Source: Mactromeris polynyma
Lineage: Eukaryota > Mollusca > Bivalvia > Venerida > Mactridae
DNA length: 64,000 bases
Assembly (NCBI GenBank): GCA_032209605.1
Contig: JASFXZ010000001.1
Span: forward strand, 9,177,703 to 9,241,702
Reading direction: 5' to 3'
Below the pieces are notes generated by a model. It worked only from the letters and a program-made list of their open reading frames with translations, searched no databases and was not told the origin of the DNA. Below are positions 1 through 28,107 of the stretch, in pieces; position 1 is the first letter of the stretch; every line of letters begins with the position of its first letter. The translations under genes were made by a program, and so were the position numbers.

Positions 1-1215
1 GGGATGATACATTAATATCTTATTCCAAACATACTAAATGTGATGAATTGTTCTCCAGAGGCACATTAAGTCTGAAATGAGCCGAGTTTTTCATTTAATA
101 TAGTCTGGCAACAAAAGAATATTAAAAAAAAAAAATGTTATTTGAAGTATTCTACAAGCTTTCTGTGGGAAAATTCCTGTGTAGATCTCGGATAATGAAA
201 TTTGCATGGTAATCATACATTTACCTCATAATAGAGTGTGTAGGTAATACTCTTACAATTCTTCATTTCATGTACCCGTAGGTGTATTGAAATTATACAC
301 ATTGTTGCAAGATCATAGTGCATGAACAGATTTTAGGTTATTTAATTGCTTTCTTCAAAGCAAGCTCACTTCTATATATACATCTGTGGTTCTTTATTGA
401 TAGTTGTAATTAAGAATTCTATCATCTTATCTGGGAGAGGTGCTTTATTGATTTATCTCTTATTGATTCAATTACTTTCAATGGAATCTGTTTACATTTA
501 ATTTAGCATAAAGCCTTTTTCAGATATTTGATGTTTTTCATACATATATATGATATGCAAATTTGTAATTGGAGAAATTACATGGTAGTTGTATCAATTT
601 CATATTGATATGATTCACCTAGGCCACTGAAAATGAATTAATTTTTTCATTCTTTGTGGGAAAGTAGCATGTTTTGGCAGATAATGTGATAGGCAAAGTA
701 TGCTTCTTTAGGCCATTGCAAATTTAAAAAAAAACTAGTCGGTCATTCACTTTGGGGGTTGGAGAATGAAGGTGTTTGATTTTCTAAAAACATTGCTGTT
801 TTTTCTCTCAAGAAAATTGAAAATGGCTTGGTAGCATGGAGAATAAGGATGTGGTGTGATAATGAAGAAATATATATTCATTATGGCCCAAAATTAGTTT
901 TATCGAGAACAACTTATTGTAAATATGATAATGGTTGTGAAATTAGATTTCAGGACTTCGTAAATTGTTGAAGCGTAAAAATTATGTATATAAATGTAAA
1001 CAATTCAGGCAACAGCTTTGAAATTACACATCTGACTCATTTATATAAGATTCCAGCTATCAGATTGTATAGAACTCAATATTATGAGTTGGATTACCAG
1101 GTATCAGTAATTTTGTGATGATATTATGATAAACTCTTTGCCTCTTTTTTATTCTTGTACAATACAGACCATATATTTTACATCACCTTATACATTGTCT
1201 GTTTCTCTTTGTTAG
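1..1215 (+). other. TNPO1 intron (left window edge)
   Basis: A+T-rich sequence with no exon that matches the expected upstream transportin residues. It ends in a pyrimidine-rich acceptor (ttgttag) at 1215. I see no repeat or gene in it. Confidence 0.7.
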
Positions 1216-16374
<15,159 letters not shown>

Positions 16375-16537
16375 CCTGCCTCTGATAAGGGTATTTATTG
16401 AGTTTTAACTTATTTATTTTACATTGATCATGCAACAAATTCTTACAACTTATTTACATCACTCTCGATGACTGCTTTGTGGGTTACTAACCTCGCCTAT
16501 TTTAGGGATCGTGAATTTCGAGGTTCCACCTATCTTA

Positions 16538-16615
16538 AAGTTGGTATTTGAGCCCACAACCTGAAAATATGGAGTCCAGTGCTCTGTTACTCCCTCAACC
16601 ACTATGCTGCCCTGT
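16538..16615 (-). mobile_element. tRNA-derived SINE head, copy 2 (antisense in TNPO1 3' region)
   Basis: The reverse strand reads GCATAGTGGTTGAGGGAGTA, then AGAGCACTGGAC, then GGTTGTGGGCTCAAATACC: a box A/box B arrangement matching the sequence at 10612. Too degenerate to be a functional tRNA. Confidence 0.6.
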
Positions 16616-16956
16616 GTATTCAGTGGTTAGTTTAAAGATGGCATATTACTATCATACAGACATAGTGGTTCATTAAAAACTTTTTTTGTGAACTAGTTAG
16701 TTTGTTATTGCCAGCAGCCTGTTTAGTAGGAATTTAAAAATGTATGTTTGCTTACTCCAGTATCTGACATCTTGTTTGTGAATATTTTCTATAAAGAAAA
16801 TAATAAACAACCTTGCCGGTTCAGAAGAAATTAAACAACATTAATGTATTAGAGACATGTGAAGTGAATTTAAATAAGTGGAAATTTCTATCTCTGAACT
16901 TTACTGTTGGTGACTGTTTGGTTTCACTCTGATCAGATTTCTTTTTTCTGTTTCAG

Positions 16957-17605
16957 GTCTTGGGGAATTTCTGGGTATCCTTAATAGGGCGGGAGGGTTA
17001 ACTCCATAATAGCCTACATCGGGTCCAGGAGGGTCGGTAATCGCGTTGGGGGTCGGTAATCGCGTTGGGAGGGAGGGAGGGTACAGAAGACCGGGCTTCT
17101 GTCGCTACTTAGCTCCAAGGGTTAAGGCGGTCAAATCGCGGATCCGTCACACTTAAACTTCGCGCATGGGAGGGTCGCGTCACTGGGTGGGAACCATTAT
17201 TGCCATCACCTGACTTTCATCAAATGGTGCACTCATGGATCAAGAATTAATACAGTTTGACTGGGATGCAAGCGAGGGCTGCTTAATGTTCCTCCCAGTC
17301 ACATTAGACTTGGTCCAAAGGGTGTTATAGCATATGCAGGGAAGATTGATGGACTTGAGCATGAATATAACCAGCTTAGACTGCTGTTTTTGATCCTAGT
17401 ATGGTCTGGTTGTGCAACATATTTGGAGCCAGGACCAGAACCTGTATAACTGCTATTTCAAGCATTGTTTCCTCATCATTTCTGGACGTAGAACGAATCA
17501 ATAAAAATGAGTTATCATCTGTTTTACCATTTTCATTTGGAGATAATCAACTGATCTGATATCGCGTTGGGGAGGTATCGCGTTGGGACATCATTTAAGG
17601 TAAGG
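16957..17605 (+). repeat. G+C-rich foreign-looking block with TCGCGTTGGG repeats
   Basis: A block of clearly higher G+C than its surroundings. AATCGCGTTGGG occurs twice near its left side (about 17039 and 17058), and ATCGCGTTGGG twice near its right side (about 17561 and 17577), about 520 bp apart. It includes a perfect four-tract G-quadruplex motif at 17067-17081. No open frame of note. Probably an inserted element of unknown type. Confidence 0.55.
17067..17081 (+). promoter_or_regulatory. G-quadruplex motif
   Basis: GGGAGGGAGGGAGGG: four G3 tracts separated by single A loops, on the TNPO1 sense strand. If the 3' UTR extends here, it would be an RNA quadruplex. Function is inferred only. 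Confidence 0.6.
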
Positions 17606-19391
17606 GGTCAATCCGCGAACATAATTTTTATGGGTAATTGCTTGGGTATATGGGTCAACGTCACATCGCTTGTATATCTCCATTGGAAATGGTAACCTTT
17701 GTTCTGTGTGTTTATTCAGACATGTGTGGTCATTATTGAACTATTGTATAAGGAAGATTTAGTGGTTCATTACTGACTAAATGCGGGAATAGGTAACATC
17801 ATGAACATCTAGAAAACATCTAGAAAACATCCACTGTGTTTAGTTTGATGATTTCCATATTGGATTTAGGATTTCATCAGTTTTAGTTCTTTGATGGCCA
17901 CAAAAATGAATAATACATAGAACTATGTATACAAATGTAGCACCTATGTACATTTCAAAATACGTTGCAAAATTACATGCTTATAATAATACAAATGTAC
18001 AACTTATATTCGGCTTTGTAAAGTACAGTAATTGCTTTTGGAAATTGTAATGTCCAAATGGTTTTCTGACTTTTTTGAAATTGTTTAAAATTTTCCATTA
18101 ATCCGTGATTGTACATTGTCCTTGTGGTATTAAATGTCGGAGAAACTTCAACAATTTTGTAATGTTCCAACACTTTACATGGTGTCTGTAGTTTTTTTGT
18201 TCCGAGTTATGAAACAAGTTATGTATTTCCAGTCCTATTTACTTGAAGCTGGCTCTATGCTTGTTGATGAATTTTCATGGAAAGGTAGCATTCAGTATGT
18301 GACCAGTGTTTTGTTGTTTGAAATTTCTTTTTCTAAGGCCTTCAAGTGGCGACAATTAAGAATTTCAATGATTCTTCGGTCAGGTCTTTACATGCTTCAT
18401 GTAATGATTTCTGTAAGAATAACATGCTGAAATACTTATTTCTAGGCTGAATTTTCATTTTTTTTTGGATGAATTACTTACTGACATTTAAAAAAATGTA
18501 TTTTAAGTGTTGTTGAAATACTACTGTATTTTGTTGATAAGTTGTGTTCATAAAATCAGAAATAATGTCCTTGATTCAAGCTTTTTTCAGAATGTATTAT
18601 GTTAATCCCTTTAATCCAGTATATGGTGTCTATTAAGGTTCCAATACACTTACACAGAAACGCGGTGAATGGTGCTGCTACTTGCCAAAGGGAGGAGAGT
18701 TGAGAGGCGCAGTAGTCGAGCACGTGTGAGATTTTTGTCTGTGAACTGATTTTTGGTTCTTGAACCCCTTTATTTGAGATATTGCATTTAAGTATTTAGA
18801 TTCTATGCTTGCGTTCTCGCATTCAGGTTTGTGAGCTGACAACAGATTTGGTGGTATTTTTATTCATCTAATTGGTCTTCTCTAGTTTGTGAAATCTTAT
18901 ATTGGCACATGGTATTCTTCTGGTAGCTGTGGTTTTCAAATGACCAATTCACTGCTCATTGATAAATAGTTATAACTGTTCACAGCATATTGTGAAAGAA
19001 AACTCTTATCCTGTGTACTTTATAATTTTATGCCTCAATTTTTTTTCCCAAAATTATTTATCGACTGCATTGTATATTTGTTTCAAATTGTTAAAGTACT
19101 GCAGAGACCAATTAGCAAAAATATTAACATGTATGTTGTTGTCAGAGTGGATTTGTTGTACCATGATTTTTTTTTGTAAATCATTCACAATCTTCTTGAT
19201 TAACTGCTTTTTGATGTATAAACATGTTTGATGTTCTTTGAATCTTACAATTGTAGATTTTGTTTTAATCAAAATTGTGTACCAATATAAATATTTGTTG
19301 ATTAATTGAATAAAATAAGTTAACATCACATTTTTGTGTATGAAATCTAGGAAAGATTTAGAAGATACTGGATCAGTATGACAGACTGTTG

Positions 19392-19439
19392 TATAGAGAC
19401 AGTGACTGGAACACGTGACATTTTGTCACTGTCTATATA
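19392..19439. repeat. Hairpin (TATAGAGACAGTGAC arms)
   Basis: Inverted repeat with arms TATAGAGACAGTGAC and GTCACTGTCTATA separated by about 20 bases. Short foldback in the TNPO1 3' region. Confidence 0.75.
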
Positions 19440-21230
19440 AATGTACACATTGTGGCAGTTATTCTTTCACTGTTGTAATTAGGATTGTTTGAATTAATCT
19501 TTGTTTTTCTACTAATCTGTGATGTGTTTTTGTGATGTTTAATGAGGTTAATATCTATATATGCAAGTCCTATCTTTACCATTTATATTTATTGATACAC
19601 AGATGCAGTTGAAAACAATATTAAAGTGGAATAAATGCTTAACATCTCGTGTATCTCCTAATCTAGGAAACATCTTAGTTAATTGGCTGTGGTGAATAGA
19701 TTCTCCTTGCGAAAATGTTTTATAATGTTCTTTATGTGGTGTACAAAAAGTTGCTATTGTAAAGATTCCGTGGCAAAGGTAATAACAATTATATTTAGTC
19801 ATAACTTGGTCTGTGTGAATAGTAGTCTTATACTTGTATTATTTCATTGTTTTTTGTGACACTGGTGATATTTTTTATTTTTTTCCTCTCATAGGTTTTA
19901 AAGTTTATAGTGTAAGGCATGTGTGAGGTTAGTTTTTAATTCCTTTATTTTTTAATCATGTTCCATTCATGCGTCATTTAACGAGAGTCACTCTTACAGA
20001 AAATTGAGCAAGACATTCTATCGCAGCAAAATACTGGGCATTATGCGTGTGTTTCTTTGAAACGGACTGGACTTGTAACTACCTACCTTTGTTTGTTAAC
20101 GTATTCATTCTGTTTCATGGATAAGCTCCTGATCACTTTCTGTGGTACTTGATCTTTCTAGTATTGTTATTGAAATACGTGCTCATTATTTGACTCTGTT
20201 TTCATGAGAAACTATTATGGTTCGGCATGCGTAAAATGTACATTTGTATTTCTGATGTTGCCTTAAATAGGGAACTTTCGTGTCTATTAATAGCAAAGTA
20301 TAGATGATTTCGAGTATGAGAAAAGTTATTTGTGGTTGTAAATTTGTGTTAAAAATAGTAGAAAATAATCAATTAGTTGCTACCAGTTTGGCTATGTCTT
20401 CAATAATTAATCCATGTTTTTATTTCTGACTACACATAATCATTCTGTCATAGCTTTTGTTGCTTTTGAATATTTGTTCACTGTTTTAGGTTTGTTTAGT
20501 TGATAATTATACAAAAAACATGATATACCCTATTTTGGTGTTAATTGTGCTCACTTTTACTTCTAGGCCAGCATACTCATTCATTGCTCACAAACAACTG
20601 GATTTTTTCCCAAGCAAACTGTTGGACAAAAATTTCAGAAGTACATAATATGTGCCGTTTCAAATGTGATATCTGGGAGCGGGGGTCTTAATTATAGCTG
20701 TCAAAACACTTTTGGACCCTTGGTCTTGCTTTAGTATGTCAGTTGACTAGTAAATTCAAACCTACATGCACTGTTTTAGTATTGCATCAGTTGACAACGA
20801 GTGATGAAAACCACAACTTACTGTGCTGTTTTTAACTTGCTGTTACATCTTTGATACATGAGGTCAACGGTGAGCTATTTGGTGAACGGTCAAATTTTGT
20901 GTGTCCACTTAAAATCTAACCGATCTTTTGTCAGAATTTGTGCTCCATTTGGGGGTTCATACTGTGTACAACTGCGCACTCTGAAGACCAAAATAGGCTA
21001 GAACATTTGTTAATGTTTTTTTTTGAGATTACCTGTGATAAGTTTCATTCCTTTTGTTACCATAACAACTTGTGAAAATTATAACTTTTGTTTGCTTACT
21101 GACATATCGTTCTGTACAATCTATTATTAGCACCAACTAACCATTGTTTACTCCGACTTGATATACAAATATATGTCTGTGCTTTTGAGTCTCTGATTTG
21201 TTGTAAATACAAATTTTATCCTGCATGCTT

Positions 21231-21236
21231 AATAAA
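21231..21236 (+). terminator. Candidate TNPO1 poly(A) signal
   Basis: AATAAA followed within 30 bases by T/G-rich sequence (gtatggtgttg, then tgtttgtttttac). It coincides with the point where the strand bias changes from T-rich to A-rich. Confidence 0.55.
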
Positions 21237-23404
21237 AGTATGGTGTTGAATATTCTGTTTGTTTTTACTTTGTTTCAAGTTTCTTCTATTTGCTACTTCT
21301 ACACTTTGTGATTCAACCAGTTAAAATATAATCTCTGTTGTTAATGAATGAGAGACTTGATCTTGTTATAACAACACAGTAGTGTACCTGTCTGAAATAC
21401 TGGTGGAAAAATGGCGTCAAGTTCCAACTCAACAAAGGCACTGTGAGGGTATGGTTACAAATTGCTTTGCTCTCAGTTATTCCTAGTATTTAAGATCAGT
21501 GGTTTTATGAAGTATGCGTTCATCTGTGTGAAGGGAGGCAGTTTTATTTGTTCCTTGCAAAAAGACGTTTAGCAAGTGAATAGTTGGGACACTACATGAA
21601 CTTATCCTATTGAGATACTTGGTCTTGATCGAGTCGATACTTTCCCTGAATACCATTCTATAACCTTTTATAGAAACAACAAAACAACTAACAATTGTCA
21701 TTTGGAAATCTCATTGCTAGAGAAAGCACTTGGGTAAACCGATATACACAACATTTCAATAGTTACATTTCACTCAATACATTCATAACGCGTATAATAA
21801 TGATAAATACTCCCTAAGCAGGTACAACAAATGTTCATGAAGCATATCATATACTGACATAAGCAGCACATTTTCACCACAAACTTTTCTTGTATGTAAA
21901 GTTAAAAATCAATATCGACGAAGTGAACACAACGGTTCCCCAAAGCTGAATGCTTTTCAAACCTTAATCACACTAAGTATTGTGTGTTTAATGCCAGCTG
22001 GTGGTTATTACATTCTAAACAAGGGAAAATAATTTTCATCTTATTCGCTACACTCAAACGTAGAAAATTATTTTTCTTTATGGTAAGAGAATTAATAAAG
22101 AGCATAGAGACATTCTGCACATGTCTCTAGGAATATTAGATCATCTACTGCATTCCATGGTAGTTGTATCTTTTCTGTAAACATACCCTTCATGACACTA
22201 TTATTACATCAAGTGATGTTAGTTGGACATAATGTTTATCAAAATATCTTAACAAGATTTATATCAAAATTGCAATAGTTGTAATGTTATCAGTTGTGAC
22301 GCGCCATGAGATTTTTGGTGTAAATGTGCATCTGGGCGGAAAAGAGTTATTTGCAGACTTCTGTAGAATTACAAGAAATGGTCAATTTATGAAAAGTACC
22401 AGTTCTTATGGAAAATTTATGGCTTTTAGTACCATCACTATAACAACAAAATGCAGAATATTCAGTCTTTATTGTCATTTACTGACATATAATTTAGTAA
22501 CATATATCCCTACCATATTTCTATGATCTTAATACCAAAAAATGGTTACCATGGCAACCAACAATATAAAAGTTACAAATTATGCCCACAATATCATTTC
22601 AATAGTATTTCTATTAAGATACTAATAAGAAACATCGTTTTAAATGGTTTGAATTAAAAGGAATGTATAAATATCAATTTATTTATCTTCTTTATAGGAG
22701 TGTATATTTTTCAAGAAAAAGGAAACACTGAATTTCAGTAAAATTAGGTGCAAGAGGTTATGCAAAACTATCAAACAAATCCTTATATCCAGATATCTCA
22801 TCCTAATTCAAACAACGACAAAATTCCAGTGTTGGATATTTATTTTACGCAGAATAACGAAATGAAAATTGGACAAAATTTAATATGGTTGCTATGGTAA
22901 CCAAAATTTAAAAAAAAGGATGAAACAAAAATATTGTTTTCCACAAAAAAATAAATACAAATACAGTAAATTGCAATATCATCCCTGTTGGTTAATAACA
23001 AAGTACTTCCTAACATTGTACAAGTTTTCAAAAATAATCATAAAAAGCACATCAGTTTCATCAAATTTTTACTAGATTTTCTACAAATTTAGGTAAAAGA
23101 TTTCCTGATTATTACGAAATAAATCGCAGTCTGTGTGGCTTGTGCAGCTCTTGTGATTAACTCCTGGGTAAACTTATAATTTGCACCTGTACATAAAACT
23201 AATCTTTACGCATTTTTATTGATTAAGATTTTGAGATAAGAGAGAACATGAACTCTACTGATACATAATCAGTAACGGATTGGTGGTCCAATTAGTGAAT
23301 AATATATCGCATGGGTCCTAATAGAAGCCCATCTATAGTACGGTGTACATACTGCAGGCTACTTTGAACTGTTCTGGAGTTTGTAAAAGTAGTGTTTATT
23401 TATT

Positions 23405-23640
23405 ATAGTGTCGCCCCTCTTTAAAGGGCCAGTGATTTCTGACTTATAAGACAACTACTTTCTGAGCACATTTACTTCCTGATTCTTACCCTTTAATGCC
23501 TGGCGCCAGGCAGGTAGGCACATGGGGGTAACCCTTATTGAACTAACCGGCGGCGCACTAACCAGCTACTGGGAATCGAAACTTCAACCTCCAGCTCCCA
23601 AGGGGATTGTCATAACCACTCAGCCACAGGAGATGGTATG
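23405..23640 (-). mobile_element. tRNA-derived SINE
   Basis: On the - strand the head reads GTGGCTGAGTGGTTATGAC (box A-like), an extra-arm-like segment, then AGTTTCGATTCCCAGTAG (box B). It continues through GTGCGCCGCCGGTTAG and the palindrome CCTGGCGCCAGG. The serine/leucine-tRNA-like head with a long variable region indicates a SINE. The 3' boundary is uncertain. Confidence 0.7.
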
Positions 23641-23859
23641 TAACATGTACCATTGGCTGTATACTTCAGCTTTTTAGCCATGATTACTGCCTGCTGGATG
23701 AAACATACAGCTACTATGATTTACCCAGAGATCTGTCATCTACCTGATACTGTCAATAAACTTCAACCAACTCGATCAAGTATGGTGGTGTACCCCAGTT
23801 GTCAACACCAGGAGTTTGACGGCTATGATGATCAGCACAGTGCAGTCAACATCATATAT

Positions 23860-24096
23860 GAGCGCTGCTGCACGATTTCCAACCTCTTCTTTAAGTGACG
23901 TCATTTCCAGAAAACGTCACATGTGACGTCACCATGAACTGACAGTAAGCAATATTTGAACCATATGGCAATATAAAAACCAAGTGGCCATATGAAGTAA
24001 ATATTGTTTCCTGCTTGCAAATTGCGACATCACATGTTGCATTTTCTTGAAAAGACGTCACTTACAGAAGAGTCTGTAAATCCCATAGCAGCGCTC
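23860..24096. mobile_element. GAGCGC palindromic MITE, copy 1
   Basis: A foldback of about 237 bp beginning GAGCGCTGCTGC and ending GCAGCGCTC, with arms carrying AAGTGACGTCATTTCC and GACGTCACTT. Two further copies lie at 44768-45004 and 45492-45728. No coding content. Confidence 0.85.
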
Positions 24097-24607
24097 GTAT
24101 AAAGACGAATTATGTTCACAGTTTTATGTACGTTATATGTCAAAATGCAACAATGAACAATGCAACAGAATGAGGATGACACAATAAACACAATTTTGGG
24201 TTTAAAATTTATTTTGACTGTAGTAGCACCTTTTTAAAAAAGAACAATAAAATATCTAAATCCTACGACTATAATTATGTCAGTTACCAGACTGACAAGT
24301 TAACTAATACAACAGACATTAGCATTGACTTTAAGCTCAAATACTTCTCTGTATTATCAAGTTCACGCCTTGCATGACATTAAAACGGTAAACATAAAAA
24401 TTTGTTCAATGTAATGTACAATTTTGTATTATGCATTTACAAGTAGAAGAAAACATTGCTTTATTTATACAGGAAAGTGGAATCCTTGAGAACATATTGC
24501 ATTTTAAATACATTAATTGATCAAACATGTTCTAGACAATAGAACCGGCCATATCAACCTTTTCTGTTGGAACACGTCCAGGGCCCATCTTACCAACAAT
24601 ATTCTCA

Positions 24608-24943
24608 ATACATAGTTATCACATCTACAATTTTTACCTCCCTTGTTCTGAATTGATGGCCATTTTGATAGGCAAATTTCCTTAAAGTTAATGGGGAATA
24701 TAATGTAAATAATGATAAAATAATCTGATTTATAACAAATAACTTATTCATTACGCTCATGTGGGCATTTGGCTCAGTAAGTGCAAGAAAAAGTGACAGT
24801 CACATGCAATATTGCTCTTGGTATTTTCTCAATGATCACATATTTGGTAAGTACTCCTATAAGGGCTTATCAGTTTTGCCTATCAAAATGGCCGACAGTT
24901 AAGAACAAGGGAGGTAAATATTGTAGATGTGGGAACTATGTAT
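24608..24943. mobile_element. ATACATAG palindromic MITE, copy 1
   Basis: Terminal inverted repeats of about 65 bp: ATACATAGTT at the left, AACTATGTAT at the right, and inner segments ACCTCCCTTGTTCTGAATT and GAACAAGGGAGGT. A second copy lies at 54657-54983. The ends allow a TA target duplication (TA|CATAGTT), as in Tc1/mariner elements. Confidence 0.85.
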
Positions 24944-26342
24944 AGGTGTAAACGAATTTATTTTAAGCATAAAGTCCAACTAATTGCAAGTATGGTAATT
25001 TGCAGAAACAAAGTAAAAGACTTTTAGTTACTGAAATATTTTTAAAAACAACTCTAGATATTCACAGGGTAAAGCATACAACATGGTACCATATCTTACA
25101 TATGAATACAGCACATGATGCATACATATAGTAACATTAATGATTAACAGTCCATTACAGAAATAGTAGCTTTAACTACTACAATGTAGTTTCACTGACC
25201 AGACAAACAAACCCAATGGTATAAGTATAAATTACAAAGCATAAAAAGCTATAAATGTAAAAAACTTGAAAGACAACAAAATTATCACAACCCGAGACAT
25301 AGTAAATACTGATTGATATGTTGTATTGAAACTGACAAAATATAGTTCCTGGAGTGTGTGACTTAGAAGCAGAAAAAACTTGGGACCAAACTGTTCTAGT
25401 CATGCAATACAAACACACAGCCAGATTCAATAGAACTGGTACATTGTACATATTATACTATATATACAAACTTATAATTGTGCAGGTATAAATATGACCG
25501 TATCTTGGTCAATATTAGTCTGAGCTTGCTGAAACTTTCAACAAATATAGCGTAGATACCTGGCATAATAGTTTTTATATATTTCATGTCATAAACCAAC
25601 GGAATGAACAAATAAAATTAATAAATGTGATGATGTGTTAAAATCTATACTGCAGCTCCCTCTTAAGGATGATCCGATTGACTGGAAAGAGTCTACTAGC
25701 GCGTGTGCCCACCCTGACTCAATGCAACGTCTTATTTAAAACGATAAAGTCGACCAGAGTATCATAATATACAAAATTTCGTGTAGAAATGTTAATCAAC
25801 AAAAAAGTTATTCGACATTAAAAAAGTGCACACTTATAAGTTGTGTTAAGTGTAGTAGGTATACCACTACCAGCATCAGTATTAATGTTGAGACAGTGTA
25901 GTAATGGAGTCCTATAAAAGGAACTCGTATTCAGATGATTTAAGCAATTGATGTCTGTTATCTACATTAAAAAGATTGTGAATATGAATCATATTAACAA
26001 GACTGAATAACTTATAGAATGCTTGCAACATCATAAAACACAAAAATAGTATATTTATCAAATACATGTACTTGATTCATGGGCATAAACATTAGCTTGT
26101 GAGGTAACACAAAACAACCTTCCTATGTTGTAAAACATGGCACAGATATCAAAAGGAGCACCATACATGAAAGACATACATGAATAAACAAAAATGATCA
26201 TGCACAAAAGGACAATTCTATTTACAAATAGTGATATTAGAACAATACACATAATGTTATGATGTACCACAGAATTTATAAAAATCTTGTTTCAAGTCAT
26301 CTTGATAATAATGATAATATAAATATTAAGGATTTTAAACTT

Positions 26343-26710
26343 AAGAGGCCCATGAGGGCGAGACGCTCTACTGGCTACATTGTGCACATGGACCTTTGAT
26401 AAGGGGAATGATTTGAACAATCCTGATAGAGAACCACTAGACAATGTTACATACTAAATATGAAAGCTCTGGGCCGTATGTTTTTGGACAATAAGATTTT
26501 TAAAGTTTTCAATTTTAAAATCTATCTTTAGCTTCTGCACCATACTTATACATCAGAACAACTTCTAGAGGGGACCACCCATGGAACGTTCCTGTGAGGT
26601 TTGGCCAAAATTGGCCAAGCAGTTTAGGAGATGTCGTTTGAATGAAAAGTTAACAGACTGACGTACGGACACACAACATAAACTCTCTGCCCTTTGGCCA
26701 GTAAATCTAA
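26343..26710 (+). repeat. Interspersed repeat of bivalve type
   Basis: Begins near GAGGCCCATGAGGGC and ends in CTGACGTACGGAC and CTGCCCTTTGGCC. The internal phrase GTTTGGCCAAAATTGGCCAA and the wording around it resemble an abundant repeat I associate with bivalve genomes. Recognition is from memory and needs a library search. Confidence 0.5.
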
Positions 26711-28107
26711 ATATCAGTATCTTTTATCACAAATGTAGATCTTATCATTGATTGCAAATAAACATAAATAAACTACTCCACACACAAAAGAAGCAGTTCT
26801 CACTGTAAGACAATAACATCATTCGTTACTATGGAAGTGAATAATCAAAATATAATACAACGCTGTTATTAATGATATCATGCATCAGGTACATCATGTA
26901 TGATATAAGAATGGTTATTTTGCAACAAATTCCCAGAAGTTATGTTATACATGTTCTTACAATATTTAAGATTTATTCATTCATCTACCTAATTTTTTGT
27001 GAACCCAGCACTTTCTATGCAAGTTCAGCAAGGAATTTGATTATTTAACTAAGTCAGTCAATGACTAAGTTAGTGACATTCACAGAGACAACAAGTCATG
27101 TACAGTACATTTAACGCAATCTGAGCATGGAATGTTGCGAGTAGGTAGTAGGTAGTGTTCGTATCAACAGACAAGGTTTAAACAGATACCGTAATTTGGA
27201 AATATTTTTAATAAATTATTCAATAATACAAGTAAATATTGGCAAAGTAATCACTTTGCTCATGAATGGGTTATCAAATTGTTAATACATATAGTCGAGC
27301 AAAACAAAAACTTGCAAGACATAAATTGATATTAAAACTTACAATACATCAGAAACAAAAAGTATGAGTATTTAATCAATGTTTTGACTAGTACGTGCAA
27401 TATGAATGCACCATTTTGTGACCAAAATGCAAGGATGGCACATTACACATTTAAATGTCATTAGTAAATTTAAGCTATCTTATAGAAATACGATCACACT
27501 TACAAGCAACTAAATTAACAAATGACTAAATGAGTAAAACAAAATATGATGACAACAACAAATTTGATTTGTTCAGTCCAGCAAAAGATCTGACACTCAC
27601 TTGTTTATGTACCAAAACAATATGGGGTACATATAATCTTGCATAGAATAAGTAAAAAGAAATTATCAGGGTTTGACACTAACGTTTCCAACCAGGTAGT
27701 CTGCAGGACTAGTGAATTTCAAAATTTGGCGGTCCTGCCAACATGATGATAGTGATCAGTACCAAAATTAAGGGGGCGTTTTAATGAAAATTGGAATTAA
27801 GTAAAACGAAAAATTTGGGGGGTGAAACTGTTTTTCCAAGATATTGCTTTTCCTTTTTGTACTTTAAAAATTTCAACTTGTCATTGTTTGTTTCTTCAAC
27901 CAGTTACTTCAGTTAAATTGAATCTATACAATTAAAACACCAAAGATTTACAGTTCAAATGAGTCATCATGAATGCTTGCATATGTTATGATACATATTT
28001 TTGTTTCAACAAACGTATGCTCATACAGACACCGACATGATAATGATAGCTTCTACAACCTCGGATAATCAATAAAAAAATACAAACAGTAGAGACAGAT
28101 AAAATAA

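Larger units (their letters stand above)
16375..21255 (+). other. Probable TNPO1 3' UTR
   Basis: T-rich on the + strand throughout, with no exon-like translation. The T-rich bias continues to a poly(A) signal at 21231 and then flips to A-rich to the right, which fits a long 3' UTR of about 4.9 kb. Earlier AATAAA sites (for example near 19311) could give shorter isoforms. It contains a SINE fragment, a G+C-rich block and a hairpin, listed separately. Confidence 0.5.
21256..28107. other. Gene-poor region between TNPO1 and DBF4
   Basis: A-rich on the + strand, as expected of antisense of a - strand 3' UTR; DBF4 transcripts may extend well into it. I see no exon. It holds a SINE (about 23405-23640), two palindromic MITEs (23860-24096, 24608-24943) and a bivalve-type interspersed repeat (26343-26710). 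A transposon-end-like CAGGGTTTGACACTAAC lies near 27669. Confidence 0.6.

Noticed and set aside
17240..17400. Possible retroelement coding fragment in the G+C-rich block
   Set aside because: Frames are broken by stops within about 40 codons and show no reverse transcriptase, integrase or gag motif.
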